This document shows positions 1-7,623 of a DNA stretch of 16,626 nt, in pieces. This DNA comes from CAZUGA01 sp964626505 (lineage in GTDB: Bacteria > Pseudomonadota > Gammaproteobacteria > Methylococcales > UBA1147). Where the stretch lies: contig CAZVFR010000042.1 in assembly GCA_964626505.1 (NCBI GenBank), positions 1-16,626 of the forward strand, written 5' to 3'. Position numbers and translations under genes: made by a program. Each line of letters opens with the position of its first letter. Position 1 is the first letter of the stretch. The notes below the pieces were generated by a model. The model was not told the origin of the DNA. It was given only the letters and a program-made list of their open reading frames with translations, and made no database searches.

Positions 1-2
1 GG

Positions 3-1568
3 AATGAGGACGAATCAAGCGAGAAGGCCAAGGTCAAGTGGACACGGCTGGAGGCTATCGTAGGCAATCAGCAACGGGTCAAGAATGTCGCTCAGGATCT
101 GGTTACGCACTTTGAGCAACGCCAGCAGATTTTCGATGGCAAGGCGATGATCGTGGCCATGAGTCGCCGCATCTGTGTGGAACTTTATAATGTGATCGTG
201 TCATTGCGACCTGAGTGGCACGATGAGGATGATGCCAAGGGTGTGATCAAAGTCATTATGACCGGTTCCAGTGCGGACCCACGGGTGATGCAGCCACACA
301 TTCGTAGCAAGGATGCGCGCAAGGCGATTGGTGAACGGCTGAAAGACCCGGGCGATCCGTTGAAATTGGTGATTGTGAGGGATATGTGGCTTACCGGTTT
401 TGACGCTCCTTGCTTGCATACGCTCTATGTGGATAAGCCGATGAAGGGGCACAACCTGATGCAGTCGATTGCACGGGTAAATCGGGTCTACAAGGATAAG
501 CCGGGCGGTCTGGTAGTGGATTATATCGGCATTGCCTCTGACCTGAAACGGGCGTTGGCGACCTACACCGAGAGTGGTGGTAAGGGCCAGCCTACTCTGG
601 ATATTGATGATGCCGTTTGTGCCATGCAAGAAAAATTTGAGGTCGTTGATCAGATGTTTTCAGGCTTTGAATATCGCCGCTATTTCGATGCGGATACCTC
701 CGGTAAGCTAAGGCTAATTCTCGAAGCAGAAGAATTCATTCTTGGCCTGGAGGATGGCAAGAAACGTTTTGCCAGCGAGGTCGGCCTACTCGCCAAAGCA
801 TTTGCCCTTGCTGTACCCGATGAACGAGCCATGGCCATTAAAGATGAGTTGGCATTCTTTCAGGTAGTGAGGGCGCGGCTGTCCAAGTTCGAGCGCGGTG
901 AGGGCAAGAGTCGGGAGGAAATTGATTCGGCGATCCGGCAGTTGGTGGATGAGGCTGTGGTTTCTGATCAGGTCGTGGATATCTTCGACGCAGCAGGCAT
1001 TAAGAAGCCGGACATCTCTATTCTTTCTGATGAGTTCATGAATGAAATCAAAGGAATGCAGTACAAGAATCTTGCCCTGGAATTGCTGAAGAAGATTCTT
1101 AATGACGAAATTCGTAGCCGTTCCAAGAAAAACCTGATACAGAGTAAGGCGCTTTCTGAGTTGCTGGAAAATGCCATTAAGCGGTATCAGAACAATTTGC
1201 TCTCGGCAGCTGAGATTATTGAAGAACTTATCAAACTGGCCAAAGAGATTAAGGCGGCCGATGGTCGAGGTGAAAGCCTCGGAATGACCGAAGATGAACT
1301 GGCCTTCTACGATGCCTTGGAAGTGAATGACAGCGCAGTAAAAGTGCTTGGTGACAAGCAACTACGCGAGATTGCTCGGGAACTGGTCGAAAAGGTGAAA
1401 AAGAACGCTACGATTGATTGGACCGTAAAAGAGAGTGTGCGTGCCAAGCTGAAGGTGATTGTTAAACGGATTCTGCGCAAATATGGATACCCGCCGGATA
1501 AGCAGCTAAAAGCTACCGAGACGATATTGAAACAGGCGGAATTATTGGCTGATACTTGGGTGGTTTAA
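3..1568 (+). CDS. hsdR: Type I restriction endonuclease R subunit, C-terminal part (5' end outside window)
   Basis: The reading frame is open from the window edge (codons in phase from base 3), so the gene starts upstream and about 521 C-terminal residues are present. HsdR is the ATP-dependent DNA translocase and nuclease subunit of type I restriction-modification complexes. Visible are the end of the SF2 helicase core: a motif IV-like stretch AMIVAMSRRICVELY near bases 147-190, motif V WLTGFDAP near 387-410, and motif VI QSIARVNR near 462-485. A long charged helical C-terminal domain of the DUF3387 type follows, ending LKATETILKQAELLADTWVV, and mediates complex assembly in this family. The nuclease domain and Walker motifs would lie upstream, as would any hsdM and hsdS. 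No frameshift is seen. The gene converges on ssrA, a common integration site for islands that carry such systems. Confidence 0.93.
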   Translation, partial: NEDESSEKAKVKWTRLEAIVGNQQRVKNVAQDLVTHFEQRQQIFDGKAMIVAMSRRICVELYNVIVSLRPEWHDEDDAKGVIKVIMTGSSADPRVMQPHIRSKDARKAIGERLKDPGDPLKLVIVRDMWLTGFDAPCLHTLYVDKPMKGHNLMQSIARVNRVYKDKPGGLVVDYIGIASDLKRALATYTESGGKGQPTLDIDDAVCAMQEKFEVVDQMFSGFEYRRYFDADTSGKLRLILEAEEFILGLEDGKKRFASEVGLLAKAFALAVPDERAMAIKDELAFFQVVRARLSKFERGEGKSREEIDSAIRQLVDEAVVSDQVVDIFDAAGIKKPDISILSDEFMNEIKGMQYKNLALELLKKILNDEIRSRSKKNLIQSKALSELLENAIKRYQNNLLSAAEIIEELIKLAKEIKAADGRGESLGMTEDELAFYDALEVNDSAVKVLGDKQLREIARELVEKVKKNATIDWTVKESVRAKLKVIVKRILRKYGYPPDKQLKATETILKQAELLADTWVV

Positions 1569-1719
1569 GCCCGTCACGCTGGTCGCGCCTTTCAAGGAAA
1601 CATCAAGGGGTGGCCCTTTCCCCTCATCCGCTTGGTACTTCATTTACCACTACTTGCCCCGGCTGCCAATGAATTTTATTGGCCAGTAATAGACTGAACT
1701 CTTTGATGGGAGGCAATAA

Positions 1720-1741
1720 AAAGCCGTCCTAAGACGGCTTT
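1720..1741 (-). terminator. Rho-independent terminator of ssrA
   Basis: A perfect 9-bp stem (AAAGCCGTC / GACGGCTTT) encloses a 4-base loop. Read on the minus strand it is followed by a T-rich run (TTTTTATTG), and it lies 11 bases beyond the tmRNA CCA end. That is the right place and orientation to end the ssrA transcript. The plus-strand side has only a short T run, so it is a weaker terminator for hsdR. Confidence 0.85.
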
Positions 1742-1752
1742 GGATGTTGAAT

Positions 1753-2127
1753 TGGTGGAGGCGGCGGGAATCGAACCCGCGTCCGTAAGCACTCCGCCTT
1801 TGGCTCTACATGCTTATCCCGTACTTTGATTTAACTGGCGGCTACCCGACGGGCGGGGAAGACCGACAGCGATTCCGCTTAAGTTTAACGAATCAGCTGC
1901 GGACAAGCGTCATCGCGGTCTTGTGAGAAATGACCTCTGGATGTCTGCGAGCAGACCCTGAACGCACAAGCACGGCTTCAGTCAGAGGACTAGCTGGGTT
2001 TAAGCAGCTAGTGCGTAAGTTTCGTCGTTTGCGAATACTTTAAGGTTACAGATTGGATTTACGAGGTGGTCTGTCCCTCGGCATGCACCTCAGGTTTTGC
2101 TACCCACGTCGAAGCCAGGTCGCCCCC
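1753..2127 (-). ncRNA. ssrA: tmRNA (transfer-messenger RNA)
   Basis: tmRNA acts as both tRNA and mRNA to free stalled ribosomes and tag the unfinished protein for degradation. The 3' end reads GGTTCGATTCCCGCCGCCTC then CACCA, a T-arm plus acceptor strand with encoded CCA. The 5' end begins GGGGGCGACCTGGCTTCGAC, and GGGGGCG pairs with CGCCTCC over 7 bp (one G-U), which sets the mature ends at 2127 and 1753 (375 nt, one-piece type). The tag frame on the minus strand, 2032 down to 2000, reads GCA AAC GAC GAA ACT TAC GCA CTA GCT GCT TAA, giving ANDETYALAA, which differs from the E. coli tag ANDENYALAA at one position. Its protein partner smpB lies just upstream on the same strand. Confidence 0.97.
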
Positions 2128-2172
2128 TTTGGTAAAACTACGAGTAACTATTCAGTCTATCACTGCGTCAAT

Positions 2173-2187
2173 CTGAACAGTTACAGG
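2173..2187 (-). repeat. Third copy of the 15-bp repeat, in the ssrA leader
   Basis: On the minus strand this reads CCTGTAACTGTTCAG, which differs at one position from the 9690-9704 copy and at two from the 9661-9675 copy. It lies between the two candidate ssrA promoters and the mature tmRNA. Confidence 0.65.
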
Positions 2188-2214
2188 TGATGCTTAATAG
2201 TTATCCATTAAGAC

Positions 2215-2242
2215 AGTATAACGTGTGAGAAGTTTCTGACAA
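2215..2242 (-). promoter_or_regulatory. Candidate sigma70 promoter for ssrA
   Basis: On the minus strand, TTGTCA (2242-2237) and TATACT (2220-2215) are separated by 16 bp, close to consensus. Transcription would begin near 2208 and give a precursor with a leader of about 80 nt, to be trimmed by RNase P. A nearer alternative is TTGACG (2171-2166) with a poor -10 GTTACT (2148-2143) at 17 bp spacing, giving a leader of about 9 nt. The sequence does not decide between them. Confidence 0.5.
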
Positions 2243-2367
2243 TGGTGGATGTAATATTAATATGAAACTACTCTAATATCGGATAAAAGTGCGGATTTAT
2301 ACCAGAGAGTGTGCTAAAGATTCCCTTGCGGTAGTGGAGTAGGGCTTAGAATTAAAGCTAACAAATG

Positions 2368-2847
2368 TCAGCCATGTTTAAAAATACGCTGTTTTTCGCG
2401 TTGCCAGTCACGTTCTTTTTCGCTGGCGCGTTTGTCGTGCAGTTTTTTGCCTTTACCTAGACCAATTTCCAGTTTTGCAAGACCTTTTTTCCAGTACATG
2501 GCGATGGGTACTAATGTATAGCCTTTGCGTTCGACAAAACCGATCAGTTTGTTCAATTCCTTGCGGTGCAACAGCAGTTTTCGGGTGCGGATGGCTTCGG
2601 GGTCGATGTGCGTGGACGCTGAAATCAGTGGCGAAATGTGCACGCCGAACAAGTATGCTTCTCCGCCTTTGAGCAGTACGTAGCCTTCTTTAAGTTGCAC
2701 GCGCCCATCGCGCAGGCTTTTTACTTCCCAGCCCTGTAGTTGGATTCCGGCCTCGTAGGTGTCTTCGATGAAGTAGTCGTGCCGGGCCTGTTTATTTAAA
2801 GCGATGGTCTGACTGTTGGTTTTACGTTTTGATTTTTTTTTTACCAT
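2368..2847 (-). CDS. smpB: SsrA-binding protein SmpB
   Basis: SmpB (159 aa, normal length) binds the tRNA-like part of tmRNA and delivers it to stalled ribosomes. Diagnostic stretches are ALNKQARHDYFIEDTYEAGI and LQGWEVKSLRDGRVQLKEGY near the N-terminus, YLFGVHISPL in the middle, and the basic C-terminal tail beginning at GKKLHDKR. This tail enters the mRNA channel of the ribosome in the family. The N-terminus is very lysine-rich (MVKKKSKRK). The ATG at 2847 has no clear Shine-Dalgarno sequence, but the family alignment supports it. It lies 240 bases upstream of ssrA on the same strand, the arrangement also seen in E. coli. Confidence 0.97.
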   Translation of the reverse strand: MVKKKSKRKTNSQTIALNKQARHDYFIEDTYEAGIQLQGWEVKSLRDGRVQLKEGYVLLKGGEAYLFGVHISPLISASTHIDPEAIRTRKLLLHRKELNKLIGFVERKGYTLVPIAMYWKKGLAKLEIGLGKGKKLHDKRASEKERDWQREKQRIFKHG

Positions 2848-2975
2848 CGAGAGTGCGCTGGCGGTAGAAGGACCTGATTTAAGGGTGCTTCTATTAATTG
2901 TGGGTAAGAAAGGTTGAGATTCAAAATTTTCAAGAGCGCGGCACTAAGTGTTTGTAATAATTGTTCTATTGGGGT

Positions 2976-3001
2976 CACTTGGCAATGCAGCACTTGGCAA
3001 T
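2976..3001. repeat. Short direct repeat, two copies of CACTTGGCAAT
   Basis: The 11-mer CACTTGGCAAT occurs at 2976-2986 and 2991-3001, with a 15-bp period, in the divergent gap between smpB and the NSS transporter gene. It may be a regulator site or a chance duplication. No protein can be assigned to it. Confidence 0.5.
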
Positions 3002-3125
3002 ATTGAACTCAAGATGCTTATTCATGGATTAATATGAGGTGTCCTTAAAAATAAAACTCTGTTATTTTACTGCAAACAGCCGGTTAGCGCAGGGACAATA
3101 AACAAGATCACGTTTTGGGGAAATA

Positions 3126-4481
3126 ATGGCGGATACTACGACAGGGCATGTACATTGGGGTTCCAGGCTTACTTTTATCCTGGCCGCGACCGGCTCGGCG
3201 GTAGGGTTGGGAAATATCTGGAAATTCCCTTATATCACCGGTGAAAATGGCGGCGGTGCATTCGTAATCGTTTATCTGTTGTGCATTGCCGCGATAGGCA
3301 TTCCAATCATGATGGCGGAAACCATGCTGGGACGCCGTGGCGGAAAGAATCCGATTTCAACTATGGAGACCTTGGCTCAAGAAGCCAATGTAACACGCGC
3401 CTGGCGATTTTTGGGGTGGATGGGGGTAATGGCCGGTATTATTATTCTATCTTATTACAGTGTTATTGCCGGTAAAACCATCGCTTACGTTCTAAAGATC
3501 GTGACGGGACTGTTGTCGGAGTTGGACGTGGATGCCGCGGAGCAGTCCATCAATTCGTTAAACGGTAGTGTTTTCGCGTTGACTTTGTGGCATAGCTTAT
3601 TTTTAGCCGCGACTATGTATATCGTGGCGCAAGGCGTCAACGAAGGTATCGAAAGTGCGGTGAAATTCTTGATGCCGGGGCTTTTTATCATTCTGCTGAT
3701 TCTGGTGATTTACGCAATGACAACCGAGGCGTTCGGAGAGGGATTGAGCTTTATGTTTTCTCCCGATTTTAGTGCGCTTTCGGGGCAGGCGGTTTTAATT
3801 GCGATGGGCCATGCGTTTTTCACCCTGAGCTTGGGGATGGGCGCTATCATGGTTTACGGATCGTATCTACCCGAAGGTATTTCGATCGCTAGAACTTCCG
3901 TGATTATCGCGTTGGCCGATACGGCCGTAGCTCTTCTGGCGGGCATGGCGATTTTTCCGATTGTATTTTCCAATGGTTTGGAACCCTCAGCCGGTCCGGA
4001 CTTGATATTCAAAACCTTGCCGCTGGCTTTTTCCGGGATGTTCGGGGGTACTTTATTCGGATTGATGTTTTTTGTGCTGTTGGTTTTCGCCGCGCTGTCT
4101 TCGTCGATTTCGCTGGTCGAACCCGTCATTTCGTTTATGGTCGAGAAATACGATTATTCGCGCAAAAATGCGTGTATTTTTTCTGGCGCATTGATTTGGT
4201 TGTTGGGCATGGGGACCGTGTTTTCGTCCAATATTTGGGCTGAGGTTACGGTCTTTGGTAAGACGATATTCGAATTCCTGGATTTTTTGAGCGCGAATTT
4301 GATGCTGCCCTTGGGTGGGATTCTGATGGCGGTTTTCGCGGGTTGGATTATGAGTCGCGAGAACAGCGCCGACGGCCTGGAAATTTCCGCGCAAGGCTCG
4401 GTGTATAAGATTTGGCAGTTTCTAGTCTGCTACGTGGCTCCGGCGGCGGTTACGATTGTGTTGCTGGGCGGTCTTTTTTAG
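3126..4481 (+). CDS. Sodium-dependent transporter, neurotransmitter:sodium symporter (NSS/SNF) family
   Basis: This is an inner-membrane secondary carrier of 451 aa that uses the sodium gradient to import a small substrate, usually an amino acid in bacterial members. The family signature GSAVGLGNIWKFPY at residues 23-36 forms the broken first helix that binds sodium and substrate, followed by GGGAFVIVYLL. About 11 hydrophobic segments can be traced to the C-terminal QFLVCYVAPAAVTIVLLGG, which fits the short 11-helix bacterial subgroup. SFxSPDFSALSG and FALAALSSSISL-like stretches of the family are recognisable (here MFSPDFSALSG and VFAALSSSISL). The substrate cannot be told from sequence. The start ATG has GGGGA four bases upstream. 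It lies between smpB and ratA, transcribed away from smpB. Confidence 0.93.
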   Translation: MADTTTGHVHWGSRLTFILAATGSAVGLGNIWKFPYITGENGGGAFVIVYLLCIAAIGIPIMMAETMLGRRGGKNPISTMETLAQEANVTRAWRFLGWMGVMAGIIILSYYSVIAGKTIAYVLKIVTGLLSELDVDAAEQSINSLNGSVFALTLWHSLFLAATMYIVAQGVNEGIESAVKFLMPGLFIILLILVIYAMTTEAFGEGLSFMFSPDFSALSGQAVLIAMGHAFFTLSLGMGAIMVYGSYLPEGISIARTSVIIALADTAVALLAGMAIFPIVFSNGLEPSAGPDLIFKTLPLAFSGMFGGTLFGLMFFVLLVFAALSSSISLVEPVISFMVEKYDYSRKNACIFSGALIWLLGMGTVFSSNIWAEVTVFGKTIFEFLDFLSANLMLPLGGILMAVFAGWIMSRENSADGLEISAQGSVYKIWQFLVCYVAPAAVTIVLLGGLF

Positions 4482-4579
4482 CTTTCCTTTATGATGCGTA
4501 AATTATTGGCTGTTGGAAAGAAGCGAAAAGCCTTGTCAGATAGGATATTTTGACATCTGTGGTGTTCTAGTATTTCTTT

Positions 4580-5014
4580 ATGACCAAGATCCAGCGTAGC
4601 GTATTGGTGCGCTTTCCGGCTTCCTTAATGTTCGATTTGGTCGACGACGTCGAATCGTACCCCGAATTTTTGCCCTGGTGCCGATCGAGCAAGGTGATCG
4701 TGCGTAAGGAAGGTTTGGTGGAGGCAACCTTGATTATCGCTAAGAGTGGATTTCAAAAATCGTTGACTACGCGAAATACCTACAGCGGAAAAGATCGGAT
4801 GCGAATGAATTTGGTAGAAGGTCCATTCGATTCCATGCAGGGTATCTGGACATTTGAGCCGCTGCGCGACGATGCCAGCAAAGTTTCGCTGGATCTGGAA
4901 TTCGAAATCAGGAATCGGCTAAAAAACCTCGCCTTCGGTGCCGTGTTTAGCCAGATCTGCAACTCGATGGTAGTTGCGTTTAATCAGCGCGCGAAAGACC
5001 TTTATGGTGGCTGA
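4580..5014 (+). CDS. ratA: RatA / COQ10-like START-domain protein
   Basis: This 144-aa protein belongs to the RatA/Coq10 branch of the START (polyketide cyclase) fold. In E. coli RatA was described as a toxin that blocks 70S ribosome assembly, while family relatives bind ubiquinone and support respiration, so the cellular role is not settled. Typical stretches are the N-terminal RSVLVRFPASLMFDLVDDVE, YPEFLPWC at residues 28-35, and GPFDSMQGIWTF with the C-terminal helix ending FNQRAKDLYGG. The start ATG lacks a good ribosome binding site. Its 3' end overlaps ratB by 11 bases, indicating translational coupling. The neighbourhood smpB / ratA-ratB is widely conserved in gammaproteobacteria. Confidence 0.93.
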   Translation: MTKIQRSVLVRFPASLMFDLVDDVESYPEFLPWCRSSKVIVRKEGLVEATLIIAKSGFQKSLTTRNTYSGKDRMRMNLVEGPFDSMQGIWTFEPLRDDASKVSLDLEFEIRNRLKNLAFGAVFSQICNSMVVAFNQRAKDLYGG

Positions 5015-5324
5015 AGGTACGATAAGTGTCGAACTTGGTTATGCCCGGCCGGAAAACCAGGTTTTAATCAGTTTGGACGTGGTTGACGGCGCTACGGTTG
5101 AGTCGGTGATTCGGAAATCAGGCTTTCTGGAACGATTTCAGGATATCGACTTGGAGCGGAATCAGGTGGGTATATTCGGCAAGGCGTGTAAGTTGAATAC
5201 GGTTTTACGCGCTGGTGATCGCGTGGAGATTTACCGTCCGTTGATTACCGATCCCAAAACGGCCCGCCGGAGGCGCGCCAAAATCTCTTCGGCGCGCAAA
5301 GCGACTGCGAAGCATAATTCCTAG
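5004..5324 (+). CDS. ratB: RnfH-family ubiquitin-like protein (RatB)
   Basis: This 106-aa protein belongs to the RnfH/UPF0125 family (beta-grasp, ubiquitin-like fold) and is the usual partner of ratA. The core is visible as ISVELGYARPENQVLISLDV, a VESVIRKSGFLE helix, NQVGIFGKACKLNTVLRAGD, and the family signature RVEIYRPLITDPKTARRRRA. A basic lysine/arginine/alanine tail ends the protein. An in-frame ATG at 4974 exists, but the start at 5004 (MVAEGTISVEL) matches the family and gives the usual short overlap with ratA. Its biochemical function is not known with confidence. Confidence 0.92.
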   Translation: MVAEGTISVELGYARPENQVLISLDVVDGATVESVIRKSGFLERFQDIDLERNQVGIFGKACKLNTVLRAGDRVEIYRPLITDPKTARRRRAKISSARKATAKHNS

Positions 5325-5463
5325 TTCGGGTTTCTAACCGGGCCTCAATCTGATCGGTTCCGTATTTTTCACCCATCTTGGGTATCAGCAGCTAAAAAAT
5401 ATAATGCTCCGTTGGTTGGCAAGTTGTACGAATTAGCGTTCTTTTCCCACAGATTTTTACATA

Positions 5464-5492
5464 TTGACTAAGTCATTAGTCTAGTTTATATT
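5464..5492 (+). promoter_or_regulatory. Promoter and probable operator of the phd-vapC operon
   Basis: TTGACT (5464-5469) and TATATT (5487-5492) stand 17 bp apart, a near-consensus sigma70 promoter, with transcription expected near 5499. A perfect 6-bp inverted repeat, GACTAA (5466-5471) and TTAGTC (5476-5481) around GTCA, overlaps the -35 box and the spacer. This is where a Phd-type antitoxin would bind to repress its own operon. The binding role is inferred from position. Confidence 0.7.
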
Positions 5493-5526
5493 TTATATCT
5501 TCTTTCAGCAACACCAATAACTATCG

Positions 5527-5757
5527 ATGCTCACAGTCAACACGCATGAGGCAAAAACCCATCTTTCGCGCCTCCTTGTGCGAGTTGCAAACGGAGAAGA
5601 AATTATTATTGCCAAATCCGGTAAAGCCATCGCCCGACTGGTGCCTATTAATCAGCAAACAAAAAAGCGTATTGCGGGCATGGATGTAGGTAAAGCAACC
5701 ATAGAAGATGATTTTGATGCCCCGCTACCTGATGGGTTCCAATCATTTTTTGAATAG
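5527..5757 (+). CDS. Phd/YefM-family antitoxin
   Basis: This small antitoxin (76 aa) of the prevent-host-death family is expected to bind the adjacent PIN-domain toxin and to repress the operon. The N-terminal half has the family pattern MLTVNTHEAKTHLSRLLVRV followed by GEEIIIAKSGKAIARLVPI. The C-terminal part IEDDFDAPLPDGFQSFF is the toxin-binding tail typical of Phd proteins paired with VapC. No Shine-Dalgarno sequence is seen before the ATG, but the start matches the family. The stop codon lies 3 bases before the toxin ATG, so the two are co-translated. A promoter with an inverted repeat sits directly upstream. Confidence 0.92.
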   Translation: MLTVNTHEAKTHLSRLLVRVANGEEIIIAKSGKAIARLVPINQQTKKRIAGMDVGKATIEDDFDAPLPDGFQSFFE

Positions 5758-5760
5758 TTG

Positions 5761-6156
5761 ATGGTACAAAAACGCTTTCTGATCGATACCCATTGCTGGT
5801 TGTGGTGGCATATTGATCCTGACAAGCTCAGCCCTTCGATCTTTAAGCTAATCGAAAAAGGAGAAACCGAACTCCTTTTCTCAGTCGTAAGCGCTTGGGA
5901 AATCACCATTAAATACGCGCTGAAGAAATTGAAATTGCCACTACCACCAATAAAGTATATACCCAGCCGTCTTGAACAAAGCTACATGGAAATATTGCCT
6001 ATACAGATCGAGCATACTCTTAAAGTAGGGGAACTAGCCCCTCATCATAAAGACCCTTTCGATCGGCTCTTAGTCGCACAAGCACATACGGAAAAGCTGA
6101 CGCTTATTACACACGATCCTCAGTTTGAAAAGTATGACGTCGATATCATTCGCTGA
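5761..6156 (+). CDS. VapC-family PIN-domain ribonuclease toxin
   Basis: This toxin (131 aa from the ATG at 5761; a TTG at 5758 is also possible) is a predicted metal-dependent endoribonuclease; VapC toxins usually cut initiator tRNA or 23S rRNA, and the target here is unknown. All acidic PIN positions are present: Asp9 in FLIDTHCWLWW, Glu47 in SAWEITIKY, Asp98 and Asp101 in HHKDPFDRLL, and Asp119 in LITHDPQFEKY. The HHxDPFDRLL pattern is typical of the Phd-linked subgroup. The gene is complete, so the module looks functional. It forms an operon with the antitoxin and ends 93 bp before dinB. Confidence 0.93.
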   Translation: MVQKRFLIDTHCWLWWHIDPDKLSPSIFKLIEKGETELLFSVVSAWEITIKYALKKLKLPLPPIKYIPSRLEQSYMEILPIQIEHTLKVGELAPHHKDPFDRLLVAQAHTEKLTLITHDPQFEKYDVDIIR

Positions 6157-6249
6157 CCGCCAAAGAAACTAAGGTTTTGTTGATGGGCAAAGCTGTACGG
6201 CGTCGGGGCCCCTGTTAAAGAAGGCAGTATCAAAAACAACAATGCGGTG

Positions 6250-7323
6250 ATGTTGGATAGAAAGATCATACATATCGACATGGATGCTTTTTTTGCGGCG
6301 GTGGAACAAAGGGATAGGCCACAATACCGGGATCTGCCGGTTGTTGTGGGCGGTGATCCTAACGCGCGGGGAGTGGTTTCAACGTGCAACTACGAAGCCC
6401 GCAAATACGGTATCCATTCGGCAATGTCGGCTTCTCAAGCCTATCGACGTTGTCCGCAGGCGATTTTTTTGCGACCGCGATTTGAAGCGTACCGCGAAGC
6501 ATCCCAACAAATACGGGCTATTTTCCGCGAGTTCACCGATCAGGTTGAACCGGTTTCGCTGGATGAGGCTTATCTCGATGTGACCGGCGTTTCCCAGTAT
6601 CAAGGATCCGCCATACGAATTGCTCAAGCGATCAAACGCCGTGTCGTTGAGGAAACTCAATTAACCGCATCGGCGGGTGTTTCGTATAATAAATTTCTCG
6701 CCAAGCTAGCCTCCGATGTCAACAAACCTGACGGGCTCTTTGTCATCACACCGGAGCAAGGCCCGGCTTATGTGGAACAACTACCGATCGGTCGGTTTCA
6801 CGGAATTGGAAAAGCCACCGAAGGGAAAATGCAAAAATTGGGTATCAATACGGGTAAAGATTTAAAAAACTGTTCGACGTACGTGTTACAGCAGCATTTC
6901 GGCAAATCCGGCGAATACTATTACCATATCGCCCGAGGCGTCGATGTCCGACCCGTCGTGAATCAGCGCACGCGAAAATCATTGGGAACTGAAACTACGT
7001 TTCAGAAAGATGTTGGGGATTTCGATACTCTGATCGACACGCTCAAGCAGTTGGCCCATAAGGTATGGCATCAATTAGATCAGAAGCAGCTCTCGGCTCG
7101 AACACTCACCATTAAAGTGAAATTCGATAATTTTGAACAGATCACACGGCGTAAAACACTCGAACATGCCACGATCCAACAGGAACATATGGCCATTTTG
7201 GTCCAGGAATTACTCGCGAAAACTCAAGCTGACCGACGCAAAGTCCGTTTGCTTGGCGTTTGCCTCTCCAGTTTATCCGCCATACCTTCCGATGGTGCTC
7301 GACAATTAGATCTTTTTGAGTAG
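6250..7323 (+). CDS. dinB: DNA polymerase IV (Y-family translesion polymerase)
   Basis: Pol IV (357 aa from the ATG at 6250; a GTG at 6247 is an alternative) copies past damaged bases with low fidelity. The catalytic residues are in place: Asp10 in IIHIDMDAFFAAVEQRD, and Asp105 with Glu106 in SLDEAYLDVTG. The palm and fingers stretch SAGVSYNKFLAKLASDVNKPDG and the helix-hairpin-helix region LPIGRFHGIGKATEGKMQKLG follow, then the little-finger domain beginning near RKSLGTETTFQKD. The C-terminus QLDLFE is a plausible beta-clamp binding peptide. No LexA-type CTG-N10-CAG box is visible upstream, so SOS control is not supported from sequence. It lies between two toxin-antitoxin modules. Confidence 0.96.
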   Translation: MLDRKIIHIDMDAFFAAVEQRDRPQYRDLPVVVGGDPNARGVVSTCNYEARKYGIHSAMSASQAYRRCPQAIFLRPRFEAYREASQQIRAIFREFTDQVEPVSLDEAYLDVTGVSQYQGSAIRIAQAIKRRVVEETQLTASAGVSYNKFLAKLASDVNKPDGLFVITPEQGPAYVEQLPIGRFHGIGKATEGKMQKLGINTGKDLKNCSTYVLQQHFGKSGEYYYHIARGVDVRPVVNQRTRKSLGTETTFQKDVGDFDTLIDTLKQLAHKVWHQLDQKQLSARTLTIKVKFDNFEQITRRKTLEHATIQQEHMAILVQELLAKTQADRRKVRLLGVCLSSLSAIPSDGARQLDLFE

Positions 7324-7575
7324 GGTAGAAGGCGCAATTCGAGACCTAAACCTCAATTTCTGCTTTGGTCCTCTATTTCCGTTGCTGAAAAAAGGTTCAT
7401 TGGTTGTAGAGATATCATAGAGAATATCCGGATTTTATTAATAAACAGGACAATGTGCTCGGAGCGGTAATGAAATGCAAAACACAATATGTTGTATCTC
7501 CGAAAAACGACCGTTTTTGGGAGATACCAAGTAAATTCCGAGCCAGACCAGACGAATAAATGACTTTACATTTAC
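7324..7575. other. Gene-free AT-rich stretch after dinB
   Basis: No supported gene is seen between dinB and the second toxin-antitoxin promoter. The stretch holds a strong near-perfect palindrome at 7494-7527 (listed separately) and is otherwise AT-rich with scattered stops. There is no clear terminator for dinB. Confidence 0.6.
7494..7527. repeat. 34-bp near-perfect palindrome upstream of the HigBA-like pair
   Basis: Left arm GTATCTCCGAAAAACG (7494-7509) and right arm CGTTTTTGGGAGATAC (7512-7527) match in 15 of 16 positions around a 2-base centre. A related single copy occurs at 8416-8431, on the other side of the toxin-antitoxin pair. It could be a repeat terminus, a cassette boundary, or a transcription-ending hairpin for dinB, although no U-run follows it. 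Confidence 0.8.
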
Positions 7576-7617
7576 ACTAGATATGTGCTTGACAACATAT
7601 GTAGTTAGTGTCATATT
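7576..7617 (+). promoter_or_regulatory. Promoter and probable operator of the HigBA-like operon
   Basis: TTGACA (7589-7594, consensus) and CATATT (7612-7617) are 17 bp apart. An inverted repeat, ACTAGATATGT (7576-7586) and ACATATGTAGT (7595-7605), pairs in 10 of 11 positions, and its 8-bp centre contains the -35 box. A dimeric helix-turn-helix antitoxin bound here would block RNA polymerase. Transcription is expected about 7 bases beyond the -10, at the A of the toxin ATG. Confidence 0.7.
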
Positions 7618-7623
7618 TGAAGA

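Noticed and set aside
4974..5003. Earlier in-frame ATG for ratB
   Set aside because: It would overlap ratA by 41 bases and adds residues not fitting the family; the ATG at 5004 does fit.
5371..5383. ACCCA-TCT-TGGGT hairpin after ratB as a terminator
   Set aside because: No U-run follows on either strand and the stem is only 5 bp.
6204..6211. GGGGCCCC palindrome before dinB as a terminator or SOS operator
   Set aside because: It has no flanking U-run and does not match the LexA box; an 8-bp palindrome alone is weak evidence.
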